Origin: Neorhizobium sp. NCHU2750
GTDB taxonomy: Bacteria; Pseudomonadota; Alphaproteobacteria; Rhizobiales; Rhizobiaceae
NCBI RefSeq assembly: GCF_003597675.1
Contig: NZ_CP030827.1
Location: 3,717,501-3,781,500, forward strand
Length of the DNA stretch: 64,000 bases
Direction: 5' to 3'
Shown here: piece by piece, positions 55,382 to 63,920 of the stretch
Numbering within the stretch: the first letter of the stretch is position 1
Layout: each line of letters opens with the position of its first letter
Position numbers and translations under genes: made by a program
The notes under the pieces: generated by a model
Databases searched by the model: none
What the model was told of the DNA's origin: nothing
Seen by the model: the letters and a program-made list of their open reading frames with translations, nothing else

Positions 55382-56083
55382 TCATCCGGCCGCCTTCGGT
55401 TTCATCAGCTCCCTTAAAGACGTCGCGGTCGCCGAGGCGCCGTGGTCGATACCGGCCTTGGCCGCATCGAGCGGCATGATGCTTGCCGGAATGTTGAGCG
55501 CGTTCGGATATTGCCGCGTTACAAAGGCATAGACGAGCTTGCCGTCGACGGAATTGAACAGCTCGACGGCATAGAGCACCGCGCCGTTGAAACTTCCTGG
55601 GAGGCCGGTTGCCGCCCGAACGCCGCTCATCGCAAAACCGACAGGCGTGACTTTTGTCACCGTGCTGAGAACCGGCACGCTCTTGTCGGCGCCGGTGATT
55701 GTCACCCGCATGCGAAGAACGTCGTTTCCTGCCGCATTCGCCAGCATCTGTCGCTGCGCCAGTTCGGCGCGGAATTTCGTCTCCGCATGGCGCGCCAGAT
55801 CCTGCTTGGCGTTATCATCGAGGCTGCCGAACTGCTGGTCTAGGCCGTGGTAGATCTGCACCGGCTCCAGCAGGATCGCGGAGTAGGATTTGAGCTTGGC
55901 CGGGTCGAGATCGGTATTGAATACGATGCGCCTGTCGCCGCCGCCGGTGCTGGCATGCAATTGGGCAGCGGATGCCAGGCCCTCGTAACGCACCGGCTGC
56001 GTGCCGCAAGAGGCGCATAGCAGGCCGAGGCCTAGGGCAACTCCACCACGAACGGCCGTGCCCGCCCTCTCGTGAACCACCAT
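55382..56083 (-). CDS. DUF3313-like putative lipoprotein
   Basis: A 233-residue protein with a lipoprotein-like N-terminus: hydrophobic GVALGLGLL then a double Cys (CASCGTQP, Cys23 and Cys26). The mature part (SYSAILLEPVQIY, DNAKQDLARHAETKF, LRMRVTITGADKSVPVLSTV) fits the DUF3313 pattern of outer-membrane lipoproteins of unknown role. ATG 56083 has GGGGGAA nine bases upstream. It is convergent with the HdeD-like gene and divergent from the SH3 gene (221 bp). Confidence 0.78.
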   Translation of the reverse strand: MVVHERAGTAVRGGVALGLGLLCASCGTQPVRYEGLASAAQLHASTGGGDRRIVFNTDLDPAKLKSYSAILLEPVQIYHGLDQQFGSLDDNAKQDLARHAETKFRAELAQRQMLANAAGNDVLRMRVTITGADKSVPVLSTVTKVTPVGFAMSGVRAATGLPGSFNGAVLYAVELFNSVDGKLVYAFVTRQYPNALNIPASIMPLDAAKAGIDHGASATATSLRELMKPKAAG

Positions 56084-56304
56084 GAGCAATTCCCCCTGAA
56101 CGTCGTCTGATGTCGCCCGAGCTGGTGCCCGATGGCGGGAGGCCATCAACAGACAGATGGTTTTCCAGCGGATTTCAGGAATATTGCAGTTTGTTGCAGC
56201 GAGGACATGCGAGCCGCCTGCAAACTTCTGTATCAAATCTGAAACAGGCTTTCAAAGCCGTTGGGGCACGATCGGGCTATTCAACAACAGGAGCCCATAA
56301 CCCC

Positions 56305-57078
56305 ATGGTTCAACATCGTTCTAAGGCAAATATGAGCGCGGGGAGCCGGCGCCCGGTTCGCTTCCCCATCTCACACTTCTCGATGTCGCGCTTTTCCGTG
56401 TCGCGTATCGGCAGGCCGCTCCTTGCCTTCCTGCTTGCGCTCGCAGTTATCCTGCCCTTCGGTGGGCTGACTCAAGCCTCGGCTGCCGTCGGCGGTGTCA
56501 CCATGACCAGCGTCAACCTGCGTGCCGGGCCAAGCACGCGCTATCCGGCCGTCATTACCATGCCGCCGAGCGCGTCGCTAAGTGTCTATGGGTGCATAGC
56601 CGACAGATCATGGTGTGACGTCAGCTGGAGCGGCAGCCGCGGCTGGGTCGCTGCAAGCTATATCCAGGTCTATTACGCCGGCCGTACCACCGTGCTGACG
56701 CCAGCCATCGTTCCCGCCATCGGCATTGCTACCGTCGCCTTCAGCGCGGCCTATTGGGATACCTATTACCATTCGCAGCCCTGGTATGGTCAGTGGAACC
56801 ACTACTATGTTGGCTCATCCAGAACGGTGGTCGGCGGCTGCGGTGAACATGGTTGCGGCGGAGCTGTCGTAACCCGTGGCCCCTATGGTGGCGGCCACGC
56901 CGCCGCCGGCGGATGCCACGATGGTCATTGCGGCGGTGCCTCGGCAACGCATGGCCCGCGCGGCGGTGCGCATGCGGCGGTCGGCGGCTGCAATGACGAG
57001 CGCTGCGGCGGTGCCTCCGTTACCCGCGGCCCTTATGGCAACACGGTGATCCGCCGCGGCGGCTTCGACCGGCCCTGA
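56305..57078 (+). CDS. Exported SH3-domain protein with three 25-residue Cys repeats
   Basis: A 257-residue exported protein: a basic N-terminus (1-35), a hydrophobic signal (~38-60, ending ASA), an SH3b domain (~64-124; TMTSVNLRAGPSTRYPAV, then GCIADRSWCDVSWSGSRGWV), an aromatic hydrophobic stretch (~135-170), and three tandem 25-residue repeats (~176-245). Each repeat has GGC-x4-CGGA (Cys179/184, 204/209, 229/234) followed by a TRGP/THGP unit and a His-Ala pair in the first two. SH3b modules bind cell wall. The repeats could bind metal or form disulfides. ATG 56305 has AGGAG 12 bases upstream. No known homologue with this repeat came to mind. Confidence 0.82.
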   Translation: MVQHRSKANMSAGSRRPVRFPISHFSMSRFSVSRIGRPLLAFLLALAVILPFGGLTQASAAVGGVTMTSVNLRAGPSTRYPAVITMPPSASLSVYGCIADRSWCDVSWSGSRGWVAASYIQVYYAGRTTVLTPAIVPAIGIATVAFSAAYWDTYYHSQPWYGQWNHYYVGSSRTVVGGCGEHGCGGAVVTRGPYGGGHAAAGGCHDGHCGGASATHGPRGGAHAAVGGCNDERCGGASVTRGPYGNTVIRRGGFDRP

Positions 57079-57100
57079 CCCGTGGTTTTCCCGAAAGAGC

Positions 57101-57126
57101 GTCCCGCAGCCAATCTGCCTGCGGGA
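57101..57126. terminator. Inverted repeat between convergent genes
   Basis: TCCCGCAG-N9-CTGCGGGA (57102-57126), extendable to 11 pairs with one G-U, lies between the stop of the SH3 gene and the stop of the convergent oxidoreductase gene. There is no U-tract in either direction, so a bidirectional transcription end is possible but not certain. Confidence 0.5.
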
Positions 57127-57188
57127 TGCTGTGCAACGCTTCAATATCGGCTTGAACCCTGTTGTTGAGGGACTGCCCGCAGTGCAGT

Positions 57189-58202
57189 TCAAAAACCTTC
57201 CAGCACCACCTTGCCCCTGGTCCTGCCGCTTTCGATTGCCGCATGTGCCTTCCTGAGGTTATCCGCATTGATCGGCGACAGCGTTTCCGTCACGGTCGTG
57301 CGGATCTTGCCTTCGTCGATCAGGCGCGACACGTCGTTGAGCAGCCTGCCCTGCTCTCCCATGTCCGCCGTCTCGAAGATCGAACGGGTAAACATAAGCT
57401 CCCAGTGAATGGAGACGGCCTTGCGCTTGAAGCCGACCACATCGAGGCTCTGCGGATCGTCGATCAGTCCGAAGCGGCCCTGCGGCGCAATCAGCTCGAT
57501 GATCTCCTTCAGGTGATGATCGGTCCCCGTAGTGGAAAACACGAAGGCGGGCGCGCCTATGCCAAGCGCTGCCACCTGTTCCGCTATCGGCCGGGAATGA
57601 TCGATGACATGATGGGCACCGAGCGCCCTCACCCAGTCCTGCGTCTCCGGTCGCGAGGCCGTGGCGATGACGGTCACATCCGTCAATGCTCGAACCAGCT
57701 GGATGGCGATCGAACCGACCCCGCCGGCCCCTCCGATAATCACAATCGCATTGGCGGCACCGGCAACCGGCTTGCGGATGTCGAGCCGGTCGAACAGCAT
57801 CTCCCAGGCGGTGATCGCGGTCAGCGGCATGGCTGCGGCTTCGGCATTCGACAGGCTTGCCGGCTTCTTGCCGACAATGCGTTCGTCGACCAGGTGAAAC
57901 TGGCTATTGGCGCCGGGCCGTATAAGCGAGCCGGCATAAAACACCTCATCGCCCGGCTTGAAATCGCGTGCATCGGGGCCGACTTCGACCACCTTGCCGA
58001 CGGCATCCCAGCCGAGCACCTTCCACTGGCCGGCTTCGGGATTGGCACCCTTCCTGACCTTGGTATCGACGGGATTGACGGAAATAGCATCCACTTCGAC
58101 GAGGATATCCCGGCCCGACGGCGTCGGACGCGCGAGCTCGATATCCTCCAACGCGTCCGGGCGATCGATGGCGCCTGCTGCTCTGTAACCGATGGCTTTC
58201 AT
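57189..58202 (-). CDS. Zinc-type alcohol dehydrogenase-like / quinone oxidoreductase family protein
   Basis: A 337-residue medium-chain dehydrogenase/reductase with SVNPVDTKVRKG near the N-terminus, GWDAVGKVVEVGPDARDFKPGDEVFYAG, and NAIVIIGGAGGVGSIAIQLVRAL as the NADPH-binding motif. The zinc ligands of true alcohol dehydrogenases are absent, so it is the YhdH/quinone-reductase (zinc-free) type. It may reduce quinones or reactive carbonyls with NADPH. ATG 58202 has AAGGAG seven bases upstream. Divergent from an HxlR gene (115 bp), which is the standard arrangement for regulator and electrophile-response target. Confidence 0.87.
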   Translation of the reverse strand: MKAIGYRAAGAIDRPDALEDIELARPTPSGRDILVEVDAISVNPVDTKVRKGANPEAGQWKVLGWDAVGKVVEVGPDARDFKPGDEVFYAGSLIRPGANSQFHLVDERIVGKKPASLSNAEAAAMPLTAITAWEMLFDRLDIRKPVAGAANAIVIIGGAGGVGSIAIQLVRALTDVTVIATASRPETQDWVRALGAHHVIDHSRPIAEQVAALGIGAPAFVFSTTGTDHHLKEIIELIAPQGRFGLIDDPQSLDVVGFKRKAVSIHWELMFTRSIFETADMGEQGRLLNDVSRLIDEGKIRTTVTETLSPINADNLRKAHAAIESGRTRGKVVLEGF

Positions 58203-58296
58203 GACTTGCTCCTTCAATGGCCGACTAGGCACCAATTGATATAGAGCCAAAATGGAGTATGCTGGCAGATAAGCAATACGCACAAAAATAGCATGT

Positions 58297-58314
58297 AGTA
58301 TCAAAAAGGATACT
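58297..58314. promoter_or_regulatory. HxlR-type operator candidate (AGTATC-N6-GATACT)
   Basis: A perfect 6-bp inverted repeat with a six-base centre, ending three bases before the HxlR start ATG 58318. It also covers that gene's AAGGA ribosome site. HxlR/DUF24 regulators bind short palindromes of similar form next to their own genes. Binding would repress both the regulator and, with a second site, the divergent oxidoreductase. Confidence 0.55.
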
Positions 58315-58317
58315 GTG

Positions 58318-58719
58318 ATGGCCAAAGCCCGTCATACCCGTTTCGACTGCTCTCCCGGCTGCTCGGTGGAGGCCGCGATCGGCCTCATCGACGGCAAGTG
58401 GAAATCGGTCATTCTCTTTCATCTGCTTGCGGGAACCCTACGATTCAGCGAGATCCGCAAGCACATCGAAAATGTCACGCCGCGCATGCTCACCAACCAG
58501 CTTCGCGAACTCGAAGAGGATGGCCTGATCGACCGCAAGGTTTACGCTCAGGTCCCTCCCAAGGTGGAATACAGCCTGTCGCCCCTTGGTCGCAGCATGG
58601 AGCCCATCCTTCTGGCGCTGAAATACTGGGGCGACGCCAATATCAGCCTCTATGGCAAGCCCCGCGGCATCGATCCGCGCGAACAGAAAGCTGCTTCAAC
58701 AGAGCAAGCACGAGCCTGA
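58318..58719 (+). CDS. HxlR (DUF24) family redox-type transcriptional regulator
   Basis: A 133-residue winged-helix repressor. The conserved N-terminal Cys of the family is present as Cys11, with a second Cys15 (FDCSPGCSVE), followed by the DNA-binding core (GKWKSVILFHLLAGTLRFSEI then VTPRMLTNQLREL and YSLSPLGRSMEPIL). Family members such as YodB sense quinones and electrophiles through the conserved Cys. A GTG at 58315 precedes ATG 58318. The divergent target is the oxidoreductase at 57189. An AraC/GlxA gene follows after 86 bp. Confidence 0.9.
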   Translation: MAKARHTRFDCSPGCSVEAAIGLIDGKWKSVILFHLLAGTLRFSEIRKHIENVTPRMLTNQLRELEEDGLIDRKVYAQVPPKVEYSLSPLGRSMEPILLALKYWGDANISLYGKPRGIDPREQKAASTEQARA

Positions 58720-58805
58720 TCGTTTCCGGCCGCATCTGTTTTCCATGGACGACGGCGTCTGAAATCGATCTAATCCATCAAAACGGGACACGGGCGGAGA
58801 CGGTA

Positions 58806-59768
58806 GTGCGACATATCGGTTTCATCATGGAAGACGGGTTCCAGGTCATGGGCATGGCAGCCCTCACCGCCTTCGAATTTGCCAATGAAGCGCTCGGCAA
58901 GGAAATGTACCGGCTCACCGTGATGTCGCAGAAGGGCGGCGCCATCCGCTCCTCTCTCGGCATCCGGATCGAGACGCAGCCGCTTGGCGATTTTCCCGAT
59001 ACGCTGATGGTGGTGGGCGAACTGTCGCCCAAGCCGACGCCGGCTCCGTTGCTCGATTATATCCGCACCGCCGGCAGCCAGTCCCGCCGCGTCGCCGGTG
59101 TCTGCACCGGAGCGTTTCTTCTGGCGGAAGCCGGCCTCCTCGATGGCAGGACCGTAACCACCCATTGGGCCCATGCCCGCACTCTGCAGGAGCGGTATCC
59201 GAATATCGTCGTCGATGACGACCGCATCTTCTCTCACGATGGACATATCTGGACTTCGGCCGGCATGAGCGCGGCAATCGACCTGACGCTGGCGATGATC
59301 GAGGACGATCATGGGGCTGATCTTTCGCGCATGATCGCCCGAAAGATGGTCGTCTACCATCGCAGGCCGGGAGGGCAGTCGCAGTTTTCTGCTCTGCTGG
59401 AACTGGAACCGCGGTCGGACCGTGTCCGTCGCGCCCTCGTCTACGCCAAGGAGAACCTCAGGAACCCGCTGACGGTCGAGGAACTGGCAGAAGCAGCCCG
59501 CCTCAGCCCCCGGCAGTTTAGCCGCCTGTTCCGCGACGAGACCGGCCAGTCACCGGCAAAGGCGGTGGAACGCCTGCGGCTGGAGGCTGCCAAGGCGATG
59601 CTGGAGGATGGACGCCATCCGATGGACATCGTTGCCCGCGATACCGGCTTTGCCGATCGAGACCGGATGCGACGCGCCTTCCTGCGCTTCTTCGGCCATC
59701 CGCCACAAAGCCTTCGCCGCAGCCTGCGCCTCATAGAAGGCGACCGCAGCGAAGAACAGGCCGCCTGA
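58806..59768 (+). CDS. GlxA-family transcriptional regulator (DJ-1/PfpI + AraC domains)
   Basis: A 320-residue AraC-type activator starting with the ligand-like DJ-1/PfpI domain (1-~185; HIGFIMEDGFQVMGMAALTAFE, SRRVAGVCTGAFLLAEAGLLDG with the GCGxG-type nucleophile elbow VCTGAF), then an AraC HTH domain (~215-310; LTVEELAEAARLSPRQFSRLF and PMDIVARDTGFADRDRMRRAFLRFFG). The start is GTG 58806, six bases after GGAG. ATG 58827 is an in-frame alternative that would lose the first beta strand. GlxA-type regulators respond to quaternary amines or arginine in pseudomonads. No such pathway is adjacent, so its target may be the SDR-MFS pair downstream. Confidence 0.85.
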   Translation: MRHIGFIMEDGFQVMGMAALTAFEFANEALGKEMYRLTVMSQKGGAIRSSLGIRIETQPLGDFPDTLMVVGELSPKPTPAPLLDYIRTAGSQSRRVAGVCTGAFLLAEAGLLDGRTVTTHWAHARTLQERYPNIVVDDDRIFSHDGHIWTSAGMSAAIDLTLAMIEDDHGADLSRMIARKMVVYHRRPGGQSQFSALLELEPRSDRVRRALVYAKENLRNPLTVEELAEAARLSPRQFSRLFRDETGQSPAKAVERLRLEAAKAMLEDGRHPMDIVARDTGFADRDRMRRAFLRFFGHPPQSLRRSLRLIEGDRSEEQAA

Positions 59769-59835
59769 CGGATCCGACCTCCCGCCGATCCCGTACCAGG
59801 CATCGGCCTGTCATCACTTCAATCATGTCCTGAAT

Positions 59836-59851
59836 TGACGTTTACTTGTCA
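59836..59851. promoter_or_regulatory. TGAC-N8-GTCA half-site pair upstream of the SDR gene
   Basis: TGACGTTTACTTGTCA contains a 4-bp inverted repeat 85-100 bp upstream of the SDR start, in an A/T-rich patch. It is a possible regulator site or part of the promoter (TTGACG could be a -35 element). Evidence is weak. Confidence 0.25.
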
Positions 59852-59935
59852 TTTGAGACAGAGCCCATCAGCTGCATGATCTCTCCATCGAAACGGCCTC
59901 TCCACCCGGATGGCGAACCTCACAGGAGAACGACC

Positions 59936-60694
59936 ATGCAACTTGAGAACAACACGATCTTCGTCACCGGCGGTACCTCGGGCATCGGCCGCGCACTTGC
60001 CGAATCCTTCCACCGCCTTGGCAACAAGGTCATCATCGCCGGCCGGCGCAAGGCGCTGCTCGACGAAGTGACCGCTGCCAATCCGGGAATGGACGGAATC
60101 GAACTCGACATCGCCGACGAGGCCGATATCGACCGCGTCGCCGCCCGGCTGATCCGCGACTATCCGGCCCTCAACGTGCTCGTCAACAATGCCGGCATCA
60201 TGCCCTTCGACGATGTCTCCGGGAAGATCGACGACGCCCAGTCGCGCCGCATCATCGATACCAATCTGCTTGGCCCGATCCGCCTCACCTCTGCTCTCAT
60301 CGACCATCTGAAGAGCCAGCCGAGGGCCACCATCATCCACAACACCTCGGTTCTGGCCTACCTGCCGCTGGCCACCACGGCCGTCTACTCGGCCACCAAG
60401 GCAGCCCTGCATTCCTATGCATTGTCGCAGCGCTTCCAGCTGCGCGGCAGCAATGTCCGCGTCCAGGAAATCGCCCCGCCATGGGTGGATACCGACCTGA
60501 TCCGCAAGAGCGGCGATCCCCGCGCCATGCCGCTCGATATCTTCATCGAGAAGACCATGGCGGGCCTCGCAACGGAGGCGGAAGAAGTCGTCGTCGAGGA
60601 AATCCGCGCCATCCGCGACAATCCGGGCAGCGGCGAGCACGCGCTCATCAATGCCTTCAACGAATCCCTGATCTCGAACCCGATCCCCGTCTGA
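59936..60694 (+). CDS. Short-chain dehydrogenase/reductase
   Basis: A 252-residue classical SDR: cofactor motif TGGTSGIG (11-18), NNAG (84-87), catalytic Ser138, Tyr151 and Lys155 (YSATK), and PPWVDTDL near the end. It resembles DltE-type oxidoreductases. NADP(H) use is suggested by the Arg pair at 37-38 after the second strand (GRRKALL). ATG 59936 is chosen because an in-frame upstream extension would precede the Rossmann strand. An MFS gene follows after a 60-bp gap with a strong hairpin. The substrate is unknown. Confidence 0.87.
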   Translation: MQLENNTIFVTGGTSGIGRALAESFHRLGNKVIIAGRRKALLDEVTAANPGMDGIELDIADEADIDRVAARLIRDYPALNVLVNNAGIMPFDDVSGKIDDAQSRRIIDTNLLGPIRLTSALIDHLKSQPRATIIHNTSVLAYLPLATTAVYSATKAALHSYALSQRFQLRGSNVRVQEIAPPWVDTDLIRKSGDPRAMPLDIFIEKTMAGLATEAEEVVVEEIRAIRDNPGSGEHALINAFNESLISNPIPV

Positions 60695-60707
60695 GGGAAA
60701 GGCCGAC

Positions 60708-60735
60708 AGCCGGCCGCTCACGCGAGCGGCCGGCT
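60708..60735 (+). terminator. Hairpin between the SDR and MFS genes
   Basis: A perfect 11-bp stem, AGCCGGCCGCT / AGCGGCCGGCT, with a 6-base loop, followed by TTTG. The short T-run makes it a partial terminator, so the MFS gene may be transcribed by read-through at lower level or have its own promoter. Confidence 0.65.
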
Positions 60736-60754
60736 TTGCCGGTCGGAGGTAGCC

Positions 60755-61987
60755 ATGTTGCAAAATCATGATCTGCAATCCGCCACGCCGGTGGGGAGCC
60801 CCGACCTGCGCGCACCCGCTCCGTCCATGCTGCCGGCATGGTTTCTGGCGCTCGGGACCTTCGCCATAGGCACCGAAGGCTTCATGATCGCCCCGCTCCT
60901 GCCGACGATCGCCGGCGATCTTGCGATGAGCCTGTCCGCAACGGCCATGCTGGTCGTTGTCTTCACTCTGGTTCTCGCCTTGAGCTCTCCCGTCGCGACG
61001 GTGCTGACGGCAAGGCTGCGGCGCCGCGATACGCTGCTTCTCGCCATGTCGGTCTTCATGGGCGGCAACCTGATCGCAGCCTTTGCACCGCGCTTCGACA
61101 CACTCATTCTTGCCCGCATCCTGATGGCAGTCGCCGCAGGCCTTTACGCCCCGAACGCCAATGCGCTCGCCGGCATGATCGTGCCGTCCGAAAAGCGCGG
61201 CCGGGCACTTGCCATCGTCAGCGGCGGCATGACGATTGCGATTGCCCTCGGCCTGCCGCTCGGTTCGGTCATCGGCCACGCCTTCGGCTGGCGCGCGACA
61301 TTTCTGATGGTCGCCGGCATGAGCGCCATCGCCGTGATCGGCATTCTCTTCGGTGTCGAACGACAGGCGGGTGCCCATATGGCGATACCGAGCCTTGCCC
61401 AGCGCATCGGCGTCGTCCGCCGCAAGCCGGTCCTGCAACTCTTGTCGGTGACGCTGTTCTGGTCCATGGGCGCCTATACTGCCTATCCTTATATAGCACC
61501 CTATCTTTCAGGGACGCTTGGCCTTGGCGATATCGGCATTGCCGCAACCGTGACCCTTTGGGGCATATTCGCAGCGTTCGGCGTCTTTGCAGGCGGCGCA
61601 CTCAATGACCGGTTCGGATCCTCGACGGTCGCAAGCCTGTCCCTGGTGGCGCTCGCAACCTCCTTCGCCTTCCTGGCGCTTGCCACCATCCTGCCGGCTG
61701 CTGCTGCGTTTCTGCTGGCACTTCTTGCCGTCGCCGGTTGGGGTTTCAGCGTCTGGTCCTTCTTCCCGGCACAGATGGCCCGGCTGATCGTCGCCGGGGG
61801 CCAGTCGCAGGCCTCGCTCGCCCTGTCGCTCAACACCTCCACCATGTATCTCGGCTTCTCCATCGGCAGCGCGCTCGGCGCCGGCATCATCGCAGGTGGT
61901 GGGGTATGGATGATCGGCGCAGCCGCGGCCGCGATGGAAATTCTTGCTCTGCTGCTCAATGGCCTGTGGAGCCGCAGCAAGTCATGA
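60755..61987 (+). CDS. MFS transporter (DHA1-type drug/arabinose exporter-like)
   Basis: A 410-residue, 12-segment major facilitator of the DHA1 family, with FAIGTEGFMIAPLLPTIAGDL in the first segment, the loop 2-3 motif RLRRRDTLL, ANALAGMIVPSEKRGRALAIVSGGM, and GLPLGSVIGHAFGWRATFLMVAGM (the motif C-like glycines of exporters). Such proteins expel drugs or sugars by proton antiport. ATG 60755 has GGAGG six bases upstream. It follows the SDR gene, so the pair may modify and expel a toxic compound. Substrate unknown. Confidence 0.88.
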   Translation: MLQNHDLQSATPVGSPDLRAPAPSMLPAWFLALGTFAIGTEGFMIAPLLPTIAGDLAMSLSATAMLVVVFTLVLALSSPVATVLTARLRRRDTLLLAMSVFMGGNLIAAFAPRFDTLILARILMAVAAGLYAPNANALAGMIVPSEKRGRALAIVSGGMTIAIALGLPLGSVIGHAFGWRATFLMVAGMSAIAVIGILFGVERQAGAHMAIPSLAQRIGVVRRKPVLQLLSVTLFWSMGAYTAYPYIAPYLSGTLGLGDIGIAATVTLWGIFAAFGVFAGGALNDRFGSSTVASLSLVALATSFAFLALATILPAAAAFLLALLAVAGWGFSVWSFFPAQMARLIVAGGQSQASLALSLNTSTMYLGFSIGSALGAGIIAGGGVWMIGAAAAAMEILALLLNGLWSRSKS

Positions 61988-62060
61988 TCGCTCAGCCGTC
62001 AAAGCGCCGGGAAGCTGCGGCCACGAACAGGAAGACCAATCGGCAGCAGCGCGCCGCCGG

Positions 62061-63920
62061 TTAGCCGTCATGCGCGCGAATGACGTCGAGAAATGCGTCG
62101 CCATAGCGTTCGAGCTTCGCCTGACCGACACCGGAAATGTCGAGAAACGCGTCATGGCTGGCCGGACGCAGCGTCGCGAACGCCACAAGGGTCGTATCGG
62201 CGAACACGACATAGGGCGGAATGGAAAGATCCTTGGCGATCTCCATCCGTTTGCGCCGCAAGGCCTCGAACAGGCCCATGTCCGCCTCGTCCAGTTGCGA
62301 ACGGGCGCCTTTTGCCGACGATGAAAGGGTCCGGTCGGCCTTGCGGCCGGTCGGGCGGTCCTTGCGGAAATGCACCTCTCTCTCGTGGCGGAACACCGCT
62401 CTCGCGTCGGGCTCCAGCTTCAGCGCCCCGAATGCATCGTGATCGACCCTGATCAGGCCGGCAGCCAGAAGCTGGCGATAGACCGACTGCCAGGTTTTCA
62501 ACGGCAGGTCGCGGCCGGCGCCGAACACCGGCATCTCGGTATGGCCGAAACGACGGGTCTTGTCATTGTCGTTGCCGAGCAGCACATCGATGACATGACC
62601 GGTGCCGAACCGCTCGCCGGTTCTGTAGATCGCCGCCAGTGCCTTGATCGCAGCCTCCGTCCCCTCCCAGGTATCGACCGGTTTGAGGCAGGTATCGCAA
62701 TTGCCGCATTGCCCGGCATGCGCCTCGCCGAAATGCGCAAGGATCGCCTGGCGCCGGCAACCCGCCGTCTCGCAAATGCCGAGCAGCGCATTGAGCTTGG
62801 CACGCTCCACTCGCTTCACGTCGTCGCTGGAATTGCCGCCGTCAATCATCCGCCCGCGCTGGATGACGTCGGCCATGCCATAGGCCATCCACACTTCCGA
62901 AGGCAGGCCGTCACGCCCTGCGCGCCCGGTCTCCTGATAATAAGCCTCGACCGAGCCCGGCAGGTCGAGATGGGCGACATAACGCACATTCGGCTTGTCG
63001 ATACCCATGCCGAAGGCAACCGTGGCAACGAGGCAAAGCTCCTCTTCCTTCAGAAACGCATCCTGGTTGGCGTCACGAACCCCGCGCTCCATGCCGGCAT
63101 GATAGGGCAGCGCGCGAATGCCCTGCGCCTCAAGCCATTCCGCCGTCTCCTCCACCTTGGCCCGCGACAGGCAATAGACGATGCCGCTCGCTCCCTTGTG
63201 CCGCGACAGGAACCGCAAGAGTTGCTGGCGCGGTTGGTCGCGCTCGACGATTTCATAGGCGATGTTGGGACGGTCGAAGGAAGAGATGAAGACCCTGGCA
63301 CCCGTCAGCGCCAGCCTTTCGATGATGTCGTCGCGCGTATGCGGGTCGGCGGTGGCCGTCAGCGCCATTCTCGGCACGCCCGGATAAAGCCGTGCAAGCT
63401 CGCCGAGCTGGCGATATTCCGGACGGAAGTCATGCCCCCATTGTGAAACGCAATGCGCCTCGTCGATGGCAAAGAGCGCGATGCGGGCATTGCCGATCAC
63501 ATCCCGAAAACCGGGCGTGGTGATCCGCTCAGGCGTCACATAAAGCAGATCGAGTGACCCCGACACCAGATCGCGACGCACATCGTCGAACTCCTCCCGC
63601 GACAGGGAGGAATTCAGCGCCGCGGCACGCACGCCGACCTGCTTCAACGCCTCCACCTGGTCCCGCATCAGCGCGATCAGCGGCGAGACGACGATACCGA
63701 CCCCTTGCCGGCAGAGCGCAGGGATCTGGAAACACAGCGACTTGCCCGCACCCGTCGGAAACAGCACGACGGCATCACCGCCCGACACGACATGATCGAC
63801 CACGCCGGCCTGCTGGCCGCGAAACGACGGATAGCCATAGACGTTGCGCAATACCTCAAGCGGATCGCGCATCGCTCTTCCGCTAAAAGAGACCTCGGCC
63901 TCCTTTGTTCTTCCCTGCAT
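62061..63920 (-). CDS. recQ: ATP-dependent DNA helicase RecQ
   Basis: A 619-residue superfamily 2 helicase for DNA repair and recombination. Visible are helicase motif [12 protein letters not shown], the DEAH box [19 protein letters not shown], motif III LTATAD, motif [12 protein letters not shown], the zinc-binding RQC part (Cys in CETAGCRRQ and [11 protein letters not shown]), and a C-terminal HRDC domain (~535-610; [20 protein letters not shown]). ATG 63920 is followed by a 16-residue extension before the helicase core. It is convergent with the MFS gene, 73 bp away. Confidence 0.95.
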   Translation of the reverse strand: MQGRTKEAEVSFSGRAMRDPLEVLRNVYGYPSFRGQQAGVVDHVVSGGDAVVLFPTGAGKSLCFQIPALCRQGVGIVVSPLIALMRDQVEALKQVGVRAAALNSSLSREEFDDVRRDLVSGSLDLLYVTPERITTPGFRDVIGNARIALFAIDEAHCVSQWGHDFRPEYRQLGELARLYPGVPRMALTATADPHTRDDIIERLALTGARVFISSFDRPNIAYEIVERDQPRQQLLRFLSRHKGASGIVYCLSRAKVEETAEWLEAQGIRALPYHAGMERGVRDANQDAFLKEEELCLVATVAFGMGIDKPNVRYVAHLDLPGSVEAYYQETGRAGRDGLPSEVWMAYGMADVIQRGRMIDGGNSSDDVKRVERAKLNALLGICETAGCRRQAILAHFGEAHAGQCGNCDTCLKPVDTWEGTEAAIKALAAIYRTGERFGTGHVIDVLLGNDNDKTRRFGHTEMPVFGAGRDLPLKTWQSVYRQLLAAGLIRVDHDAFGALKLEPDARAVFRHEREVHFRKDRPTGRKADRTLSSSAKGARSQLDEADMGLFEALRRKRMEIAKDLSIPPYVVFADTTLVAFATLRPASHDAFLDISGVGQAKLERYGDAFLDVIRAHDG

